From assembly GCF_900167935.1 (NCBI RefSeq), contig NZ_FUYL01000005.1:186001-250000 (forward strand): a stretch of DNA of 64,000 nt, written 5' to 3'. Shown piece by piece: positions 17,718 to 26,118 of this stretch (position 1 is its first letter; every line of letters begins with the position of its first letter). Source of the DNA: Maribacter arcticus (GTDB lineage Bacteria > Bacteroidota > Bacteroidia > Flavobacteriales > Flavobacteriaceae). The notes beneath the pieces were generated by a model. The model worked only from the letters and a program-made list of their open reading frames with translations, was not told where the DNA came from and did not search any database. Position numbers and translations under genes: made by a program.

Positions 17718-18857
17718 ATGCCAAAGAAAATACGCTTAGGAATATTAGGAGGGGGAGGCGATTCCCTAATAGGAGTACTACACAGAGTAGCTTCACATAT
17801 TAATGACAATTATCAAATTACAGGCGCGGTATTCAATCCAGATTTTGAATCAAATATGGCTTTTGCGAAGGAAATAGATGTGCCTTTGAATAGAATTTAT
17901 AAAGATTTTGATACTTTAATAGAAGAAGAATTAAAGTTGCCAAAAGATGAACGTATTCAAGTATGTTCAATACTTACGCCAAACTTTTTGCACTATCCAA
18001 TGGCCAAGAAATTATTGGACAATGGATTTCATGTTATCTGTGAAAAACCAATGACAACTTCTTTGGACGAAGCGAAAGATTTGCAAAAGGCTCATGAGAA
18101 GGCGGGTACAGTTTTCGCTTTGACCCATACATACACAGGTTACCCAATGGTGCGTCAAATGCGTGAAATGATTAAAGCTGGTGCTTTAGGTAAAATTCAT
18201 AAAGTTGATGCGGTGTATTACCAAGGGTGGATTAATACCATTATTCATGATAAAGAGAAAAGATCTTCTGTTTGGAGATTAGATCCAAAAAAAGCAGGTA
18301 TAAGTTCATGTATGGGTGATATAGGTGTTCATGCCTTTAACCTTGTAGAATATACAACAGGTCTTAAGGTGAATGAATTACTTTGTGACTTCAATTATCT
18401 TTACGAGGATAATAAAATGGATGTTGACGGTACTGTTCTTATACGAATGAGCGATCATGTTAAAGGTGTAATAAGAGGAAGTCAAGTTGCTACCGGAGAA
18501 GAGAATGGTTTGGCCATTGCTATTTACGGTGAGAAAGGTGCTTTTAGATGGGAGCAGGAGCGTCCAAACTTTTTATATAAATTGAGTGATACAGAACCAA
18601 CCCAAGTGTATAAGCCAGGTCATGCTTACAACTCTGAATTATCGTTAGATGGAACAAAACTACCTGCTGGTCACCCAGAAGGAATTTTTGATTCTATGGC
18701 AAATATTTACAAAGGAGCTGCAAGGGCAATAAGAGGTGAGAAATATAATGACGGCGAATTTCCAACAATGAAAGATGGTGTTCGTGGTATGAATTTCATT
18801 GAAGCTACAGTAGATTCTCATAAAAATGGAAATACTTGGGTTGCATTAGAAAAATAA
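17718..18857 (+). CDS. Gfo/Idh/MocA family NAD(P)-dependent oxidoreductase
   Basis: The 379-residue cytoplasmic enzyme has the N-terminal dinucleotide-binding segment LGILGGGGDSLIG and the family's Glu109-Lys110-Pro111 (CEKPM), with Lys as catalytic residue. The C-terminal half has the GDIGVHAFNLVEY helix that shapes the sugar site. Family members oxidise or reduce sugar hydroxyls, often at C3, and in 3-keto-sugar routes they either make or finally reduce the keto sugar. It follows the transporter after 148 nt and is closed by a strong terminator. Confidence 0.93.
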   Translation: MPKKIRLGILGGGGDSLIGVLHRVASHINDNYQITGAVFNPDFESNMAFAKEIDVPLNRIYKDFDTLIEEELKLPKDERIQVCSILTPNFLHYPMAKKLLDNGFHVICEKPMTTSLDEAKDLQKAHEKAGTVFALTHTYTGYPMVRQMREMIKAGALGKIHKVDAVYYQGWINTIIHDKEKRSSVWRLDPKKAGISSCMGDIGVHAFNLVEYTTGLKVNELLCDFNYLYEDNKMDVDGTVLIRMSDHVKGVIRGSQVATGEENGLAIAIYGEKGAFRWEQERPNFLYKLSDTEPTQVYKPGHAYNSELSLDGTKLPAGHPEGIFDSMANIYKGAARAIRGEKYNDGEFPTMKDGVRGMNFIEATVDSHKNGNTWVALEK

Positions 18858-18877
18858 TCAACTTAAACTAATACATA

Positions 18878-18902
18878 AAAGAGCCGCATTATGCGGCTCT
18901 TT
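18878..18902 (+). terminator. Intrinsic terminator after Gfo/Idh/MocA gene
   Basis: AAAGAGCCGCAT and ATGCGGCTCTTT are mirrored around one base. GAGCCGC/GCGGCTC forms the stem and A/T runs flank it on both sides. It can serve both this gene and the convergent ASCH gene. Confidence 0.88.
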
Positions 18903-18927
18903 GTATTTGGTAAAATATTGATATCGT

Positions 18928-19386
18928 TTAATAAACCTTTTCAAATTCTTGACAAATAATAATCATACTCTCTCTAGGTTCTCTCCCGAATTTTTGTAAC
19001 TCTCTTGTGTAGTAATCCCAATGTGTTTTTTTCCAGTAGTCAAGTGATTTATCACCTTCACCCTCTATTTGGGCGTAAGCGGTATCAATACTAAAATAAG
19101 GTTTGAGTTTTACATTGGTTGTGCGAACAATGCATTGAGCTTCACCACTCCAATTAGTAACTACGATAAAGTCTCCTATTTTAGGTAGTTTTTCATTGCG
19201 ATTTTGTAAGCCGAGCAAAGAATATGATGTTGCTTTTTTTACCCCTTTTTTTGTTAGGTCTGCCAACGTATTGGCATCTATTTCATTATCACCAAAAAAA
19301 GTTGTTGAGGGTGCATGTTCAAATGCATGTTCTAAATGTGCATTTAAATAATTACCCCACATATTTCTGGCCGAAGCATTTTCCAT
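18928..19386 (-). CDS. ASCH domain protein
   Basis: The 152-residue cytoplasmic protein has the ASCH layout: an N-terminal helix pair, KGVKKATSYSLLG, LPKIGDFIVVTNWSGEAQCIVRT (beta-barrel core of the PUA-like fold; partial quotation of its start and end would do), and YARELQ-like RELQKFGREP near the C terminus. ASCH proteins bind RNA or act as amidohydrolases on modified nucleosides. It lies between the two GMC modules but in opposite orientation to the genes before it, and shows no tie to sugar oxidation. Confidence 0.82.
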   Translation of the reverse strand: MENASARNMWGNYLNAHLEHAFEHAPSTTFFGDNEIDANTLADLTKKGVKKATSYSLLGLQNRNEKLPKIGDFIVVTNWSGEAQCIVRTTNVKLKPYFSIDTAYAQIEGEGDKSLDYWKKTHWDYYTRELQKFGREPRESMIIICQEFEKVY

Positions 19387-19451
19387 AAGCTAATATTTAC
19401 TTTACTGTAACGAAATTAGTTGTCGTTATAGTTTAAATTGTAATTAAATAA

Positions 19452-21155
19452 TTAAGAAAATTTACCCGCCTTTAATTGTTCGGCAGCATGGTTAGCTGCT
19501 CTTGCGGTAAATGCCATATAGGTTAGTGATGGGTTTACACAGCTTGACGAAGACATAAAAGCACCATCGGTTACATATACATTTGGAACTAAGTGAACTT
19601 GATTGTTTTTATTTAAAATGGAAGTTTTAGAGCTATGACCCATTCTTGCGCCACCCATTTCATGTATGCCTAATCCTGGTCCTGTTTTTTGATCATAGAC
19701 ATTCACATCTTTAAATCCTGCAGCATTGAACATGTTTGCGATTTGTGTTTTAATATCTTCACGCATATTATATTCATTTTCCTTGAATTCAACATCAAAT
19801 GCTAATTGAGGTAAACCCCATTTATCTTTTTCGGTCGGGCTAAGTGTTACTCTATTGTCATCATAAGGTAAGAACTCTCCAAAACCAGTAACTCCAATAG
19901 TCCAATGACCTGGTTTTAGTATTTGCTCTTTTAGATCTTTACCGTAATTCATTTCTGCTATATTCTCAGACCAATCACCTCTACTTGCTCTACCTTGATA
20001 GCCAAAACCTCTTAAGTAATCTTTCTTTTTAGTTTTCTCATCCAGATTTACAAACCTAGGGATGTAAAATCCGGTCGGTTGTCGACCTTTATAATATTTG
20101 TCTAGATACCCATCTACTTTGGCCGATGCTCCAAGCTTATAATGATGATCCATAATTCCTCTACCTAAGGCATCAGAATCATTGCCCAACCCATTCGGGA
20201 ACCTTTCAGATTTTGATTGTAGTAATATGCCTACTGAAGCCATGGCCGATGCACAAAGGAAAATAACCTTTGCTTTAAATTCAATTTTTTCATTGGTTTC
20301 GGCATCTATAACTCGAACTCCGGTTGCTTTTTTAGTAAGGTCATCATACATTATTTCATGAACTATTGAATTTGGTCTCAAGGTCATATTGCCTGTGCGT
20401 TCGGCAGCAGGTAGAGTAGATGAGTTACTGCTGAAATAACCTCCGAAAGGGCATCCTCGCCAACAGCGATCTCTATTTTGACAAGTACCTCTACCTTCAA
20501 AAGTTGCATTTGGGTCGGTGATATGAGCCGTGCGTCCAATTGTAATCAAACGGCCATCATCAAACTTCTCTGAGGTGCTTTTTTTAAAATCTTCTTCAAC
20601 ACAATTTAACTTCATGGGCGGTTGAAATTTACCATCGGGTAAAACTTTCAATCCTAAGTTTTCACCACTAACACCAATATACTCCTCTACTTTATCATAC
20701 CATGGCGAAATATCTTTATATCTAACGGGCCAGTCAACTCCAATTTCTTCTTTCTTATTGGCTTCAAAATCAATATCACTCCATCGATAACTTTGACGCC
20801 CCCAAGTAAGTGATCTTCCGCCTACTTGATAACCTCTTATCCAATCGAATCTTTTGGTTTCTACATAAGGGTGATCTAGGTCGTTTACAAAAAAGTGTTT
20901 CACATCTTGTTTTGGAGCCCAATTTACACGCGACTGCTTTTGATATTTTTTCTTTTCCTCTTTAGATAATTCTCCCTTTAAAGGATAATCCCAAGGGTCA
21001 TCATTCATGGTTGGGTAGTCTTCAATGTGTTTTACCATACGACCACGTTCTAAAACAAGGGTTTTTAATCCTTTCTCAGTTAATTCTTTAGCTGCCCAAC
21101 CACCACTTATTCCTGTGCCAACAACAATTGCGTCGAATATTTCATTTTGATTCAT
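19452..21155 (-). CDS. Second GMC-family FAD oxidoreductase with CX5CX3C motif
   Basis: The 567-residue paralogue of the 13001-14713 gene is alignable over nearly its whole length (shared TGISGGWAAKEL, DWPVRYKDI, CVNPSLTYMAFTARA). Cys225, Cys231 and Cys235 keep the 3Fe-4S-type spacing, and His498 and Asn541 form the catalytic pair. It has no signal peptide, and no small subunit gene is adjacent. It may share the Tat small subunit encoded at 12354-13001, use one elsewhere, or stay in the cytoplasm. It is divergent from a cytoplasmic isomerase gene, repeating the layout of the first module. Confidence 0.92.
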   Translation of the reverse strand: MNQNEIFDAIVVGTGISGGWAAKELTEKGLKTLVLERGRMVKHIEDYPTMNDDPWDYPLKGELSKEEKKKYQKQSRVNWAPKQDVKHFFVNDLDHPYVETKRFDWIRGYQVGGRSLTWGRQSYRWSDIDFEANKKEEIGVDWPVRYKDISPWYDKVEEYIGVSGENLGLKVLPDGKFQPPMKLNCVEEDFKKSTSEKFDDGRLITIGRTAHITDPNATFEGRGTCQNRDRCWRGCPFGGYFSSNSSTLPAAERTGNMTLRPNSIVHEIMYDDLTKKATGVRVIDAETNEKIEFKAKVIFLCASAMASVGILLQSKSERFPNGLGNDSDALGRGIMDHHYKLGASAKVDGYLDKYYKGRQPTGFYIPRFVNLDEKTKKKDYLRGFGYQGRASRGDWSENIAEMNYGKDLKEQILKPGHWTIGVTGFGEFLPYDDNRVTLSPTEKDKWGLPQLAFDVEFKENEYNMREDIKTQIANMFNAAGFKDVNVYDQKTGPGLGIHEMGGARMGHSSKTSILNKNNQVHLVPNVYVTDGAFMSSSSCVNPSLTYMAFTARAANHAAEQLKAGKFS

Positions 21156-21289
21156 GCTTGAATTTTTATCTTTTTCTATTGGTATTCCCTATATTTATAG
21201 CAAATCTTCATGGTATTGTGACTAACGCATTACAATTCTTAAATATAATATAATTTGACATATATAAAGTGTTGAATAGAGGAACTAAA

Positions 21290-21299
21290 TCAAACAACA
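21290..21299 (+). promoter_or_regulatory. Leader motif TCAAACAACA, copy 2
   Basis: Identical to 14862-14871 and at the same distance from its ATG (14 nt between). See the first copy. Confidence 0.4.
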
Positions 21300-21313
21300 G
21301 ATAGTATATTTTT

Positions 21314-22366
21314 ATGAAAACAATCAAAGGACCAGCCGTATTTTTAGCACAATTTGTAGATAGTAAAGCACCGTTTAATACCTTAGATGGTATGTGTAAA
21401 TGGGCTTCTGATCTTGGGTATAAAGGAATTCAAATTCCTACTTGGGAAAGTTTCTTAATCGATTTGGATAAAGCGGCCGAAAGTCAGGATTATTGTGACG
21501 AGTTAAAAGCTAAGGTGAATTCTTACGGGTTAGAAATAACAGAACTCTCTACTCACTTACAAGGTCAATTAGTAGCCGTACACCCAGCATATGATTTAAT
21601 GTTTGATTCTTTTGCGCCAAAAGAAGTACACGGTAAACCAAAAGAAAGAACAAAGTGGGCTGTAGAAACAGTAAAGAAAGCGGCAACGGCGAGTAGACGA
21701 TTAGGGTTAAATGTACACGCTACATTTTCTGGATCACTATTATGGCATACAATGCATCCTTGGCCACAAAGACCTGCGGGTTTGGTTGAAATGGGTTTTG
21801 AAGAATTGGCAAAAAGATGGACTCCTATTTTAAATCATTTTGATAAAGAAGGTGTTGATGTATGTTATGAAATTCACCCTGGTGAAGATTTACATGATGG
21901 CGATACGTTTGAGCGTTTCTTAGAGGCTACCGGTAATCATAAAAGAGTAAATATTCTTTATGACCCTAGTCATTTTGTTTTACAGCAGTTAGATTACATC
22001 ACATACATAGACCACTATCATGAGTTTATAAAGTCTTTTCATGTTAAGGATTCAGAGTTTAATCCAACAGGTAAGAAAGGCGCTTTTGGGGGTTATAATG
22101 ATTGGGGTAACAGAGCAGGTAGATATCGTTCTTTAGGTGATGGTCAAATAGATTTTAAAACAATATTTTCTAAACTTACCCAATACGGTTGCGATGTTTG
22201 GGCTGTAATGGAATGGGAATGTTGTATAAAGAGTCCTGAACAAGGCGCTCGTGAAGGAGCAAAGTTTATACAAGACCATATAATTGAAGCAACGGAGAAA
22301 ACATTCGATAATTTTGCTGGTGCTGAAATAGATAAAGAGATGTTGAAAAAAATGTTAGGACTTTAA
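21314..22366 (+). CDS. Cytoplasmic TIM-barrel sugar phosphate isomerase/epimerase
   Basis: The 350-residue protein lacks a signal peptide. It shows the full metal-binding set of the AP-endonuclease-2 barrel: Glu in CYEIHPGE, Asp in LYDPSHF, His in SFHVKDSE and Glu in AVMEWECC. Long versions of this family (about 350 residues) often sit beside Gfo/Idh/MocA and DUF1080 genes in Bacteroidota sugar loci. It starts a three-gene run with the two DUF1080 lipoproteins (spacing 11 and 14 nt). Keto-sugar epimerisation or elimination/hydration is the best guess. Confidence 0.9.
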   Translation: MKTIKGPAVFLAQFVDSKAPFNTLDGMCKWASDLGYKGIQIPTWESFLIDLDKAAESQDYCDELKAKVNSYGLEITELSTHLQGQLVAVHPAYDLMFDSFAPKEVHGKPKERTKWAVETVKKAATASRRLGLNVHATFSGSLLWHTMHPWPQRPAGLVEMGFEELAKRWTPILNHFDKEGVDVCYEIHPGEDLHDGDTFERFLEATGNHKRVNILYDPSHFVLQQLDYITYIDHYHEFIKSFHVKDSEFNPTGKKGAFGGYNDWGNRAGRYRSLGDGQIDFKTIFSKLTQYGCDVWAVMEWECCIKSPEQGAREGAKFIQDHIIEATEKTFDNFAGAEIDKEMLKKMLGL

Positions 22367-22377
22367 ATAGAAGTGAT

Positions 22378-23115
22378 ATGAGAAAAGTAATTGTTAGTAT
22401 TGCGTTTTTAATATTTTTCATCTCCTGTAAACAGGAAAAGAAAGAATCATCTGAATCAGTAGTTGAGAAAATTGAAATGCGTGAAAGTGAATGGGAAATT
22501 TTATTTGATGGCACATCATTAGATAAATGGAAAGAATTTCAGAATGATGCCGTTGGTGATGTTTGGAAGATTGAAGGTGATGTCTTGATCTACACTCCAC
22601 CATCTGAAGGTGAAGAGAAAAAAAATCATGACCTTGTTACAAGGGATGAGTATACGGATTTTGTACTTTCTTTGGATTGGAAAATATCTGAAGCTGGCAA
22701 CAGTGGTGTTTTTTGGGGTGTGAATGAGGATGCTAAATACGGTACGGGCTATCAAACAGGTCCTGAAGTTCAGATACTAGATAATGATAAACATCCTGAT
22801 GCAAAAGCTGGTACTACCCATCAAGCAGGTGCATTATATGACATGGTTTCGCCGGCAGAAGATGTAACCAAACCAATAGGTGAATGGAATACCATGGTAA
22901 TTACTGTAAACCATAAAGTCAATATGGGAAATGTTATTTTGAATGGTACTGAAATGGTCACCTTTCCTGTACAAGGCGAAGAATGGGATGCTATGGTTGC
23001 GGACTCTAAATTTGCAGGCTGGGATGGTTTTGGTAAGTTTACAACTGGTAAAATCGGATTACAAGACCACGGAAACATTGTGGCGTTTAGAAATATAAAA
23101 ATCAAACAACTTTAA
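22378..23115 (+). CDS. DUF1080 (3-keto-disaccharide hydrolase family) lipoprotein, first
   Basis: The 245-residue protein has a lipoprotein signal ending FFISC (Cys17). One DUF1080 jelly-roll domain spans about residues 38-245: it starts EWEILFDGTSLDKWK, contains NSGVFWGVNED and GPEVQILDN, and ends GLQDHGNIVAFRNIKIK. The family (PF06439) is now linked to cleavage of 3-keto-glycosides formed by dehydrogenases, which agrees with the GMC genes here. It should be anchored in the outer or inner membrane facing the periplasm. It begins 11 nt after the isomerase gene. Confidence 0.92.
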   Translation: MRKVIVSIAFLIFFISCKQEKKESSESVVEKIEMRESEWEILFDGTSLDKWKEFQNDAVGDVWKIEGDVLIYTPPSEGEEKKNHDLVTRDEYTDFVLSLDWKISEAGNSGVFWGVNEDAKYGTGYQTGPEVQILDNDKHPDAKAGTTHQAGALYDMVSPAEDVTKPIGEWNTMVITVNHKVNMGNVILNGTEMVTFPVQGEEWDAMVADSKFAGWDGFGKFTTGKIGLQDHGNIVAFRNIKIKQL

Positions 23116-23129
23116 AAGCATAACCACGT

Positions 23130-23951
23130 ATGAAAAATAAATATTCATTATTACTGTTAGTAACATCTTTCGGTATAATATCATGCCAAGAAAAAGTAGA
23201 GCCGATAGAGAATGAGAAAACTGTTGTAGAAGATAACGTTATCGTTTATGAAGAGTATATCGGAGACGAACCTACTACGCCTGAAGAAACGGAATTTTAT
23301 GAGCCAAAGGTGGCAGTTGTAAAACCTGGGTCGATCGGTGCCGCACCAAGTGATGCCATTGTACTTTTTAATGGCACAAATTTGGATAACTGGATTAGTT
23401 CTAATGATAGCACAGCGGCTAAATGGCATTTAAACAAAGATGCTAGTATGACGGTTAATGATAAGACGGGAAATATACAGACGAAGCAAAATTTTGGTGA
23501 TGTACAATTACATATTGAATGGAAATCACCTTTACCTGTTCAATTGGAGGGTCAGCATAGAGCTAATAGCGGTATTTTTTTAAATGGTATGTATGAAGTT
23601 CAAGTACTAGATCAAAATGATAACCCCACATATGTAAATGGCCAAGTAGGTTCTATATATAAGCAACATGTTCCTTTAGCGATGGCTTCGGTGCCAACAG
23701 GTGAATGGAATACGTATGAGATTATTTATCATGCACCAGAATTTAATGCTGATGGAGGCAAAATAAAATCAGGTGATATTACAGTAATTCATAATGGTGT
23801 TTTAGTTCAAGATCATGTAGAACTTAAAGGGACAACTCCTTATATAGGGTGGCCTAAAAACCCAGCGCATGGTAAAGGACCATTATTATTGCAAGATCAT
23901 GGTGATGATAGTCGTGTAAGTTTTAGAAATATTTGGGTTAGAGAGTTATAG
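23130..23951 (+). CDS. DUF1080 (3-keto-disaccharide hydrolase family) lipoprotein, second
   Basis: The 273-residue lipoprotein (signal ending GIISC, Cys19) has an acidic linker of about 50 residues before the DUF1080 domain (IVLFNGTNLDNW, NSGIFLNGMYEVQVLD, PLLLQDHGDDSRVSFRNIWVREL). Its sequence differs clearly from the first copy, with a longer central insert, so the two probably differ in substrate and are not recent duplicates. It is the last gene of the run and is followed by a hairpin terminator. Confidence 0.92.
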   Translation: MKNKYSLLLLVTSFGIISCQEKVEPIENEKTVVEDNVIVYEEYIGDEPTTPEETEFYEPKVAVVKPGSIGAAPSDAIVLFNGTNLDNWISSNDSTAAKWHLNKDASMTVNDKTGNIQTKQNFGDVQLHIEWKSPLPVQLEGQHRANSGIFLNGMYEVQVLDQNDNPTYVNGQVGSIYKQHVPLAMASVPTGEWNTYEIIYHAPEFNADGGKIKSGDITVIHNGVLVQDHVELKGTTPYIGWPKNPAHGKGPLLLQDHGDDSRVSFRNIWVREL

Positions 23952-23973
23952 TCTAATTCATAAAGTATAGTTT

Positions 23974-24011
23974 AAAGGAGTGAACAAGAGATTATTTTTG
24001 TTTGCTCCTTT
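23974..24011 (+). terminator. Hairpin terminator after second DUF1080 gene
   Basis: A 14-bp stem (AAAGGAG...CTCCTTT outer part, two G-U pairs in the middle) with a 10-nt loop, ending in a modest T-rich tail. It closes the sugar island before yicC. Confidence 0.7.
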
Positions 24012-24059
24012 ATTAATTAAGGACAGAGATAGGATTGAAATTAAATTTAACAATTATCT

Positions 24060-24067
24060 TACCTTTG
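24060..24067 (+). promoter_or_regulatory. -7 promoter box TACCTTTG for yicC-gmk-nadD
   Basis: Exact match to TAnnTTTG, 20 nt before the yicC ATG. A TTG at 24035-24037 lies 22 nt upstream, slightly wider than the usual spacing. Confidence 0.55.
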
Positions 24068-24087
24068 TCTAAATCTAAAATGTATTT

Positions 24088-24945
24088 ATGATTCAATCGA
24101 TGACTGGCTTCGGAAAGTGTGTAGTTCAATTGCCAAACAAAAAAATTACGGTAGAGATAAAATCACTCAATAGTAAGAGTATTGACTTAAACGCTCGTAT
24201 GCCTTCCAGTTATCGCGAAAAGGAGTTAGAATTAAGAAAATTGGTTGCTAACTCACTTCAACGTGGTAAAGTAGATTTTAGCCTGTATGTTGAGTTAACG
24301 GGCGACGAAACTACCTCTCAGGTAAATGAGGTTGCTGTAAAGCAATATATGGCTCAGTTGAAAAATATTGCTACTGGTGATGATCTTAGGTTGTTAGAAA
24401 TGGCGTTACGTTTTCCAGATGCCATGAAAACGGCAAAAGAAGATATTGATGAAGAGGAATATGAAGCTATAAAGGAAGCATTAAAAGGTGCGTTGGTTGA
24501 GATAAATGAATTCAGATCTGAAGAAGGTAGCGTATTAGAGCAAGATTTTTTAGATAGAATAACTTCATTGAACAATCTCTTAGAAGAGGTGATTAAGATT
24601 GATCCAGATCGCCAAAGTACTATTCGTGAACGATTAGAAAAGGCTGTTCAAGATTTAAAGACAGATGTAGACGCAAATAGATTTGAGCAAGAGCTTATTT
24701 ATTACCTAGAAAAATATGACATCACAGAAGAAAAAGTAAGATTAGCCAACCATTTAGATTATTTTGGAAAAACCCTAAAATCTGACGATAGCAATGGTAA
24801 AAAGCTGGGTTTTATTTCTCAAGAAATAGGTCGTGAAATCAATACAATAGGTTCAAAAGCCAATTATGCGCCAATGCAGCAGATAGTGGTTCAAATGAAA
24901 GATGAGCTTGAAAAAATTAAAGAACAAATGTTAAATGTGCTATAG
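24088..24945 (+). CDS. YicC-family endoribonuclease
   Basis: The 285-residue protein starts with the family hallmark MIQSMTGFGK and ends with the conserved EIGREINTIGSKAN block (YicC N and DUF1732 domains). YicC proteins are now viewed as endoribonucleases that act on small RNAs in E. coli. As in many genomes the gene directly precedes gmk: the stop is followed at once by the gmk ATG. Confidence 0.93.
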   Translation: MIQSMTGFGKCVVQLPNKKITVEIKSLNSKSIDLNARMPSSYREKELELRKLVANSLQRGKVDFSLYVELTGDETTSQVNEVAVKQYMAQLKNIATGDDLRLLEMALRFPDAMKTAKEDIDEEEYEAIKEALKGALVEINEFRSEEGSVLEQDFLDRITSLNNLLEEVIKIDPDRQSTIRERLEKAVQDLKTDVDANRFEQELIYYLEKYDITEEKVRLANHLDYFGKTLKSDDSNGKKLGFISQEIGREINTIGSKANYAPMQQIVVQMKDELEKIKEQMLNVL

Positions 24946-25527
24946 ATGAAAGGTGGAAAACTTATAATTTTTTCAGCGCCCTCTGGCAGTGGGAAAACAA
25001 CAATCGTGCGTCATCTATTGGCTCAACCAGAATTGAATTTGGCTTTTTCTGTATCTGCGACTTCAAGACCAAGAAGAGGTAAAGAGAAGAATAAAGAACA
25101 TTATTATTTCATGTCTGTTTCTGAATTTAAAAATCATATTAAAAATGATGATTTTTTGGAGTGGGAAGAAGTATACCGAGATAATTTTTATGGTACATTA
25201 AAAAGTGAAGTAGAGCGTATTTGGGCTGATGGAAAGAATGTTATTTTTGATATTGATGTCGTTGGTGGACTTCGAATTAAAAAGAAATTTCCAGAACAAA
25301 CTTTGGCTGTTTTTGTAAAACCACCTAGTGTAGACGAATTAAAAATCAGACTTAAGAAACGAAGTACTGAAAGTGAAGATAAAATAAACATGCGTATTGC
25401 AAAGGCGTCTGTTGAATTAGCTACAGCACCTCAATTTGACAAAATCATCAAAAACTATGATTTAGATGTTGCTTTAAAGGAATCAGTTGATTTGGTGGCT
25501 TCTTTTATTGATGACGATAAGGAATAA
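24946..25527 (+). CDS. gmk: Guanylate kinase
   Basis: The 193-residue enzyme phosphorylates GMP to GDP with ATP. The P-loop APSGSGKTT lies at residues 11-19, followed by the GMP-binding SATSRPRRGKE and EHYYFM. Length and domain order are standard. It is the middle gene of yicC-gmk-nadD. Confidence 0.97.
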   Translation: MKGGKLIIFSAPSGSGKTTIVRHLLAQPELNLAFSVSATSRPRRGKEKNKEHYYFMSVSEFKNHIKNDDFLEWEEVYRDNFYGTLKSEVERIWADGKNVIFDIDVVGGLRIKKKFPEQTLAVFVKPPSVDELKIRLKKRSTESEDKINMRIAKASVELATAPQFDKIIKNYDLDVALKESVDLVASFIDDDKE

Positions 25528-25533
25528 GATTAG

Positions 25534-26118
25534 ATGAAAAAGGTTGGACTTTATTTCGGAACGTTTAACCCTATTCATATTGGTCATTTGGTCATCGCGA
25601 ACCATATGGTGGAGTTTTCAGATTTAGATGAGGTTTGGCTCGTAGTAACCCCTCAAAGTCCTTTTAAGACAAAGAAAACGCTTTTAGATAATCATCATAG
25701 ATATGAAATGGTCTATGAGGCCACAAAAGAATACCCAAAATTACATCCTAGTAAGATTGAGTTCGATCTTCCCCAGCCAAATTATACGGTGAATACCTTG
25801 GTGCATTTAGATGATAAATATCCTTCTGGGTATAGTTTTTCATTGATTATGGGCGAGGATAATTTAAAAGGCCTGCATAAATGGAAGAATTATGAGACCA
25901 TTTTAGAGAACTATACTATTTACGTGTATCCAAGAATTTCAGAAGGGACTTTAGAATCTCAGTTTATGCAACACAAGAGTATTCATCGGGTTAGTGCACC
26001 TATTATGGAAATATCTTCCACCTTTATAAGAAAAGAGCATAAAAACGGAAAGAACATAAAACCCATGTTACCTCCTGAAGTCTGGACTTATATTGATGAA
26101 ATGAATTTTTATCGTTAG
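25534..26118 (+). CDS. nadD: Nicotinate-nucleotide adenylyltransferase
   Basis: The 194-residue enzyme makes deamido-NAD from nicotinate mononucleotide and ATP. GTFNPIHIGHL holds the HxxH nucleotidyltransferase motif (His15, His18), and the C-terminal ISSTFIRK is the second signature. It starts 6 nt after gmk. Its stop overlaps that of the convergent gene by four bases (TTAG). Confidence 0.96.
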   Translation: MKKVGLYFGTFNPIHIGHLVIANHMVEFSDLDEVWLVVTPQSPFKTKKTLLDNHHRYEMVYEATKEYPKLHPSKIEFDLPQPNYTVNTLVHLDDKYPSGYSFSLIMGEDNLKGLHKWKNYETILENYTIYVYPRISEGTLESQFMQHKSIHRVSAPIMEISSTFIRKEHKNGKNIKPMLPPEVWTYIDEMNFYR

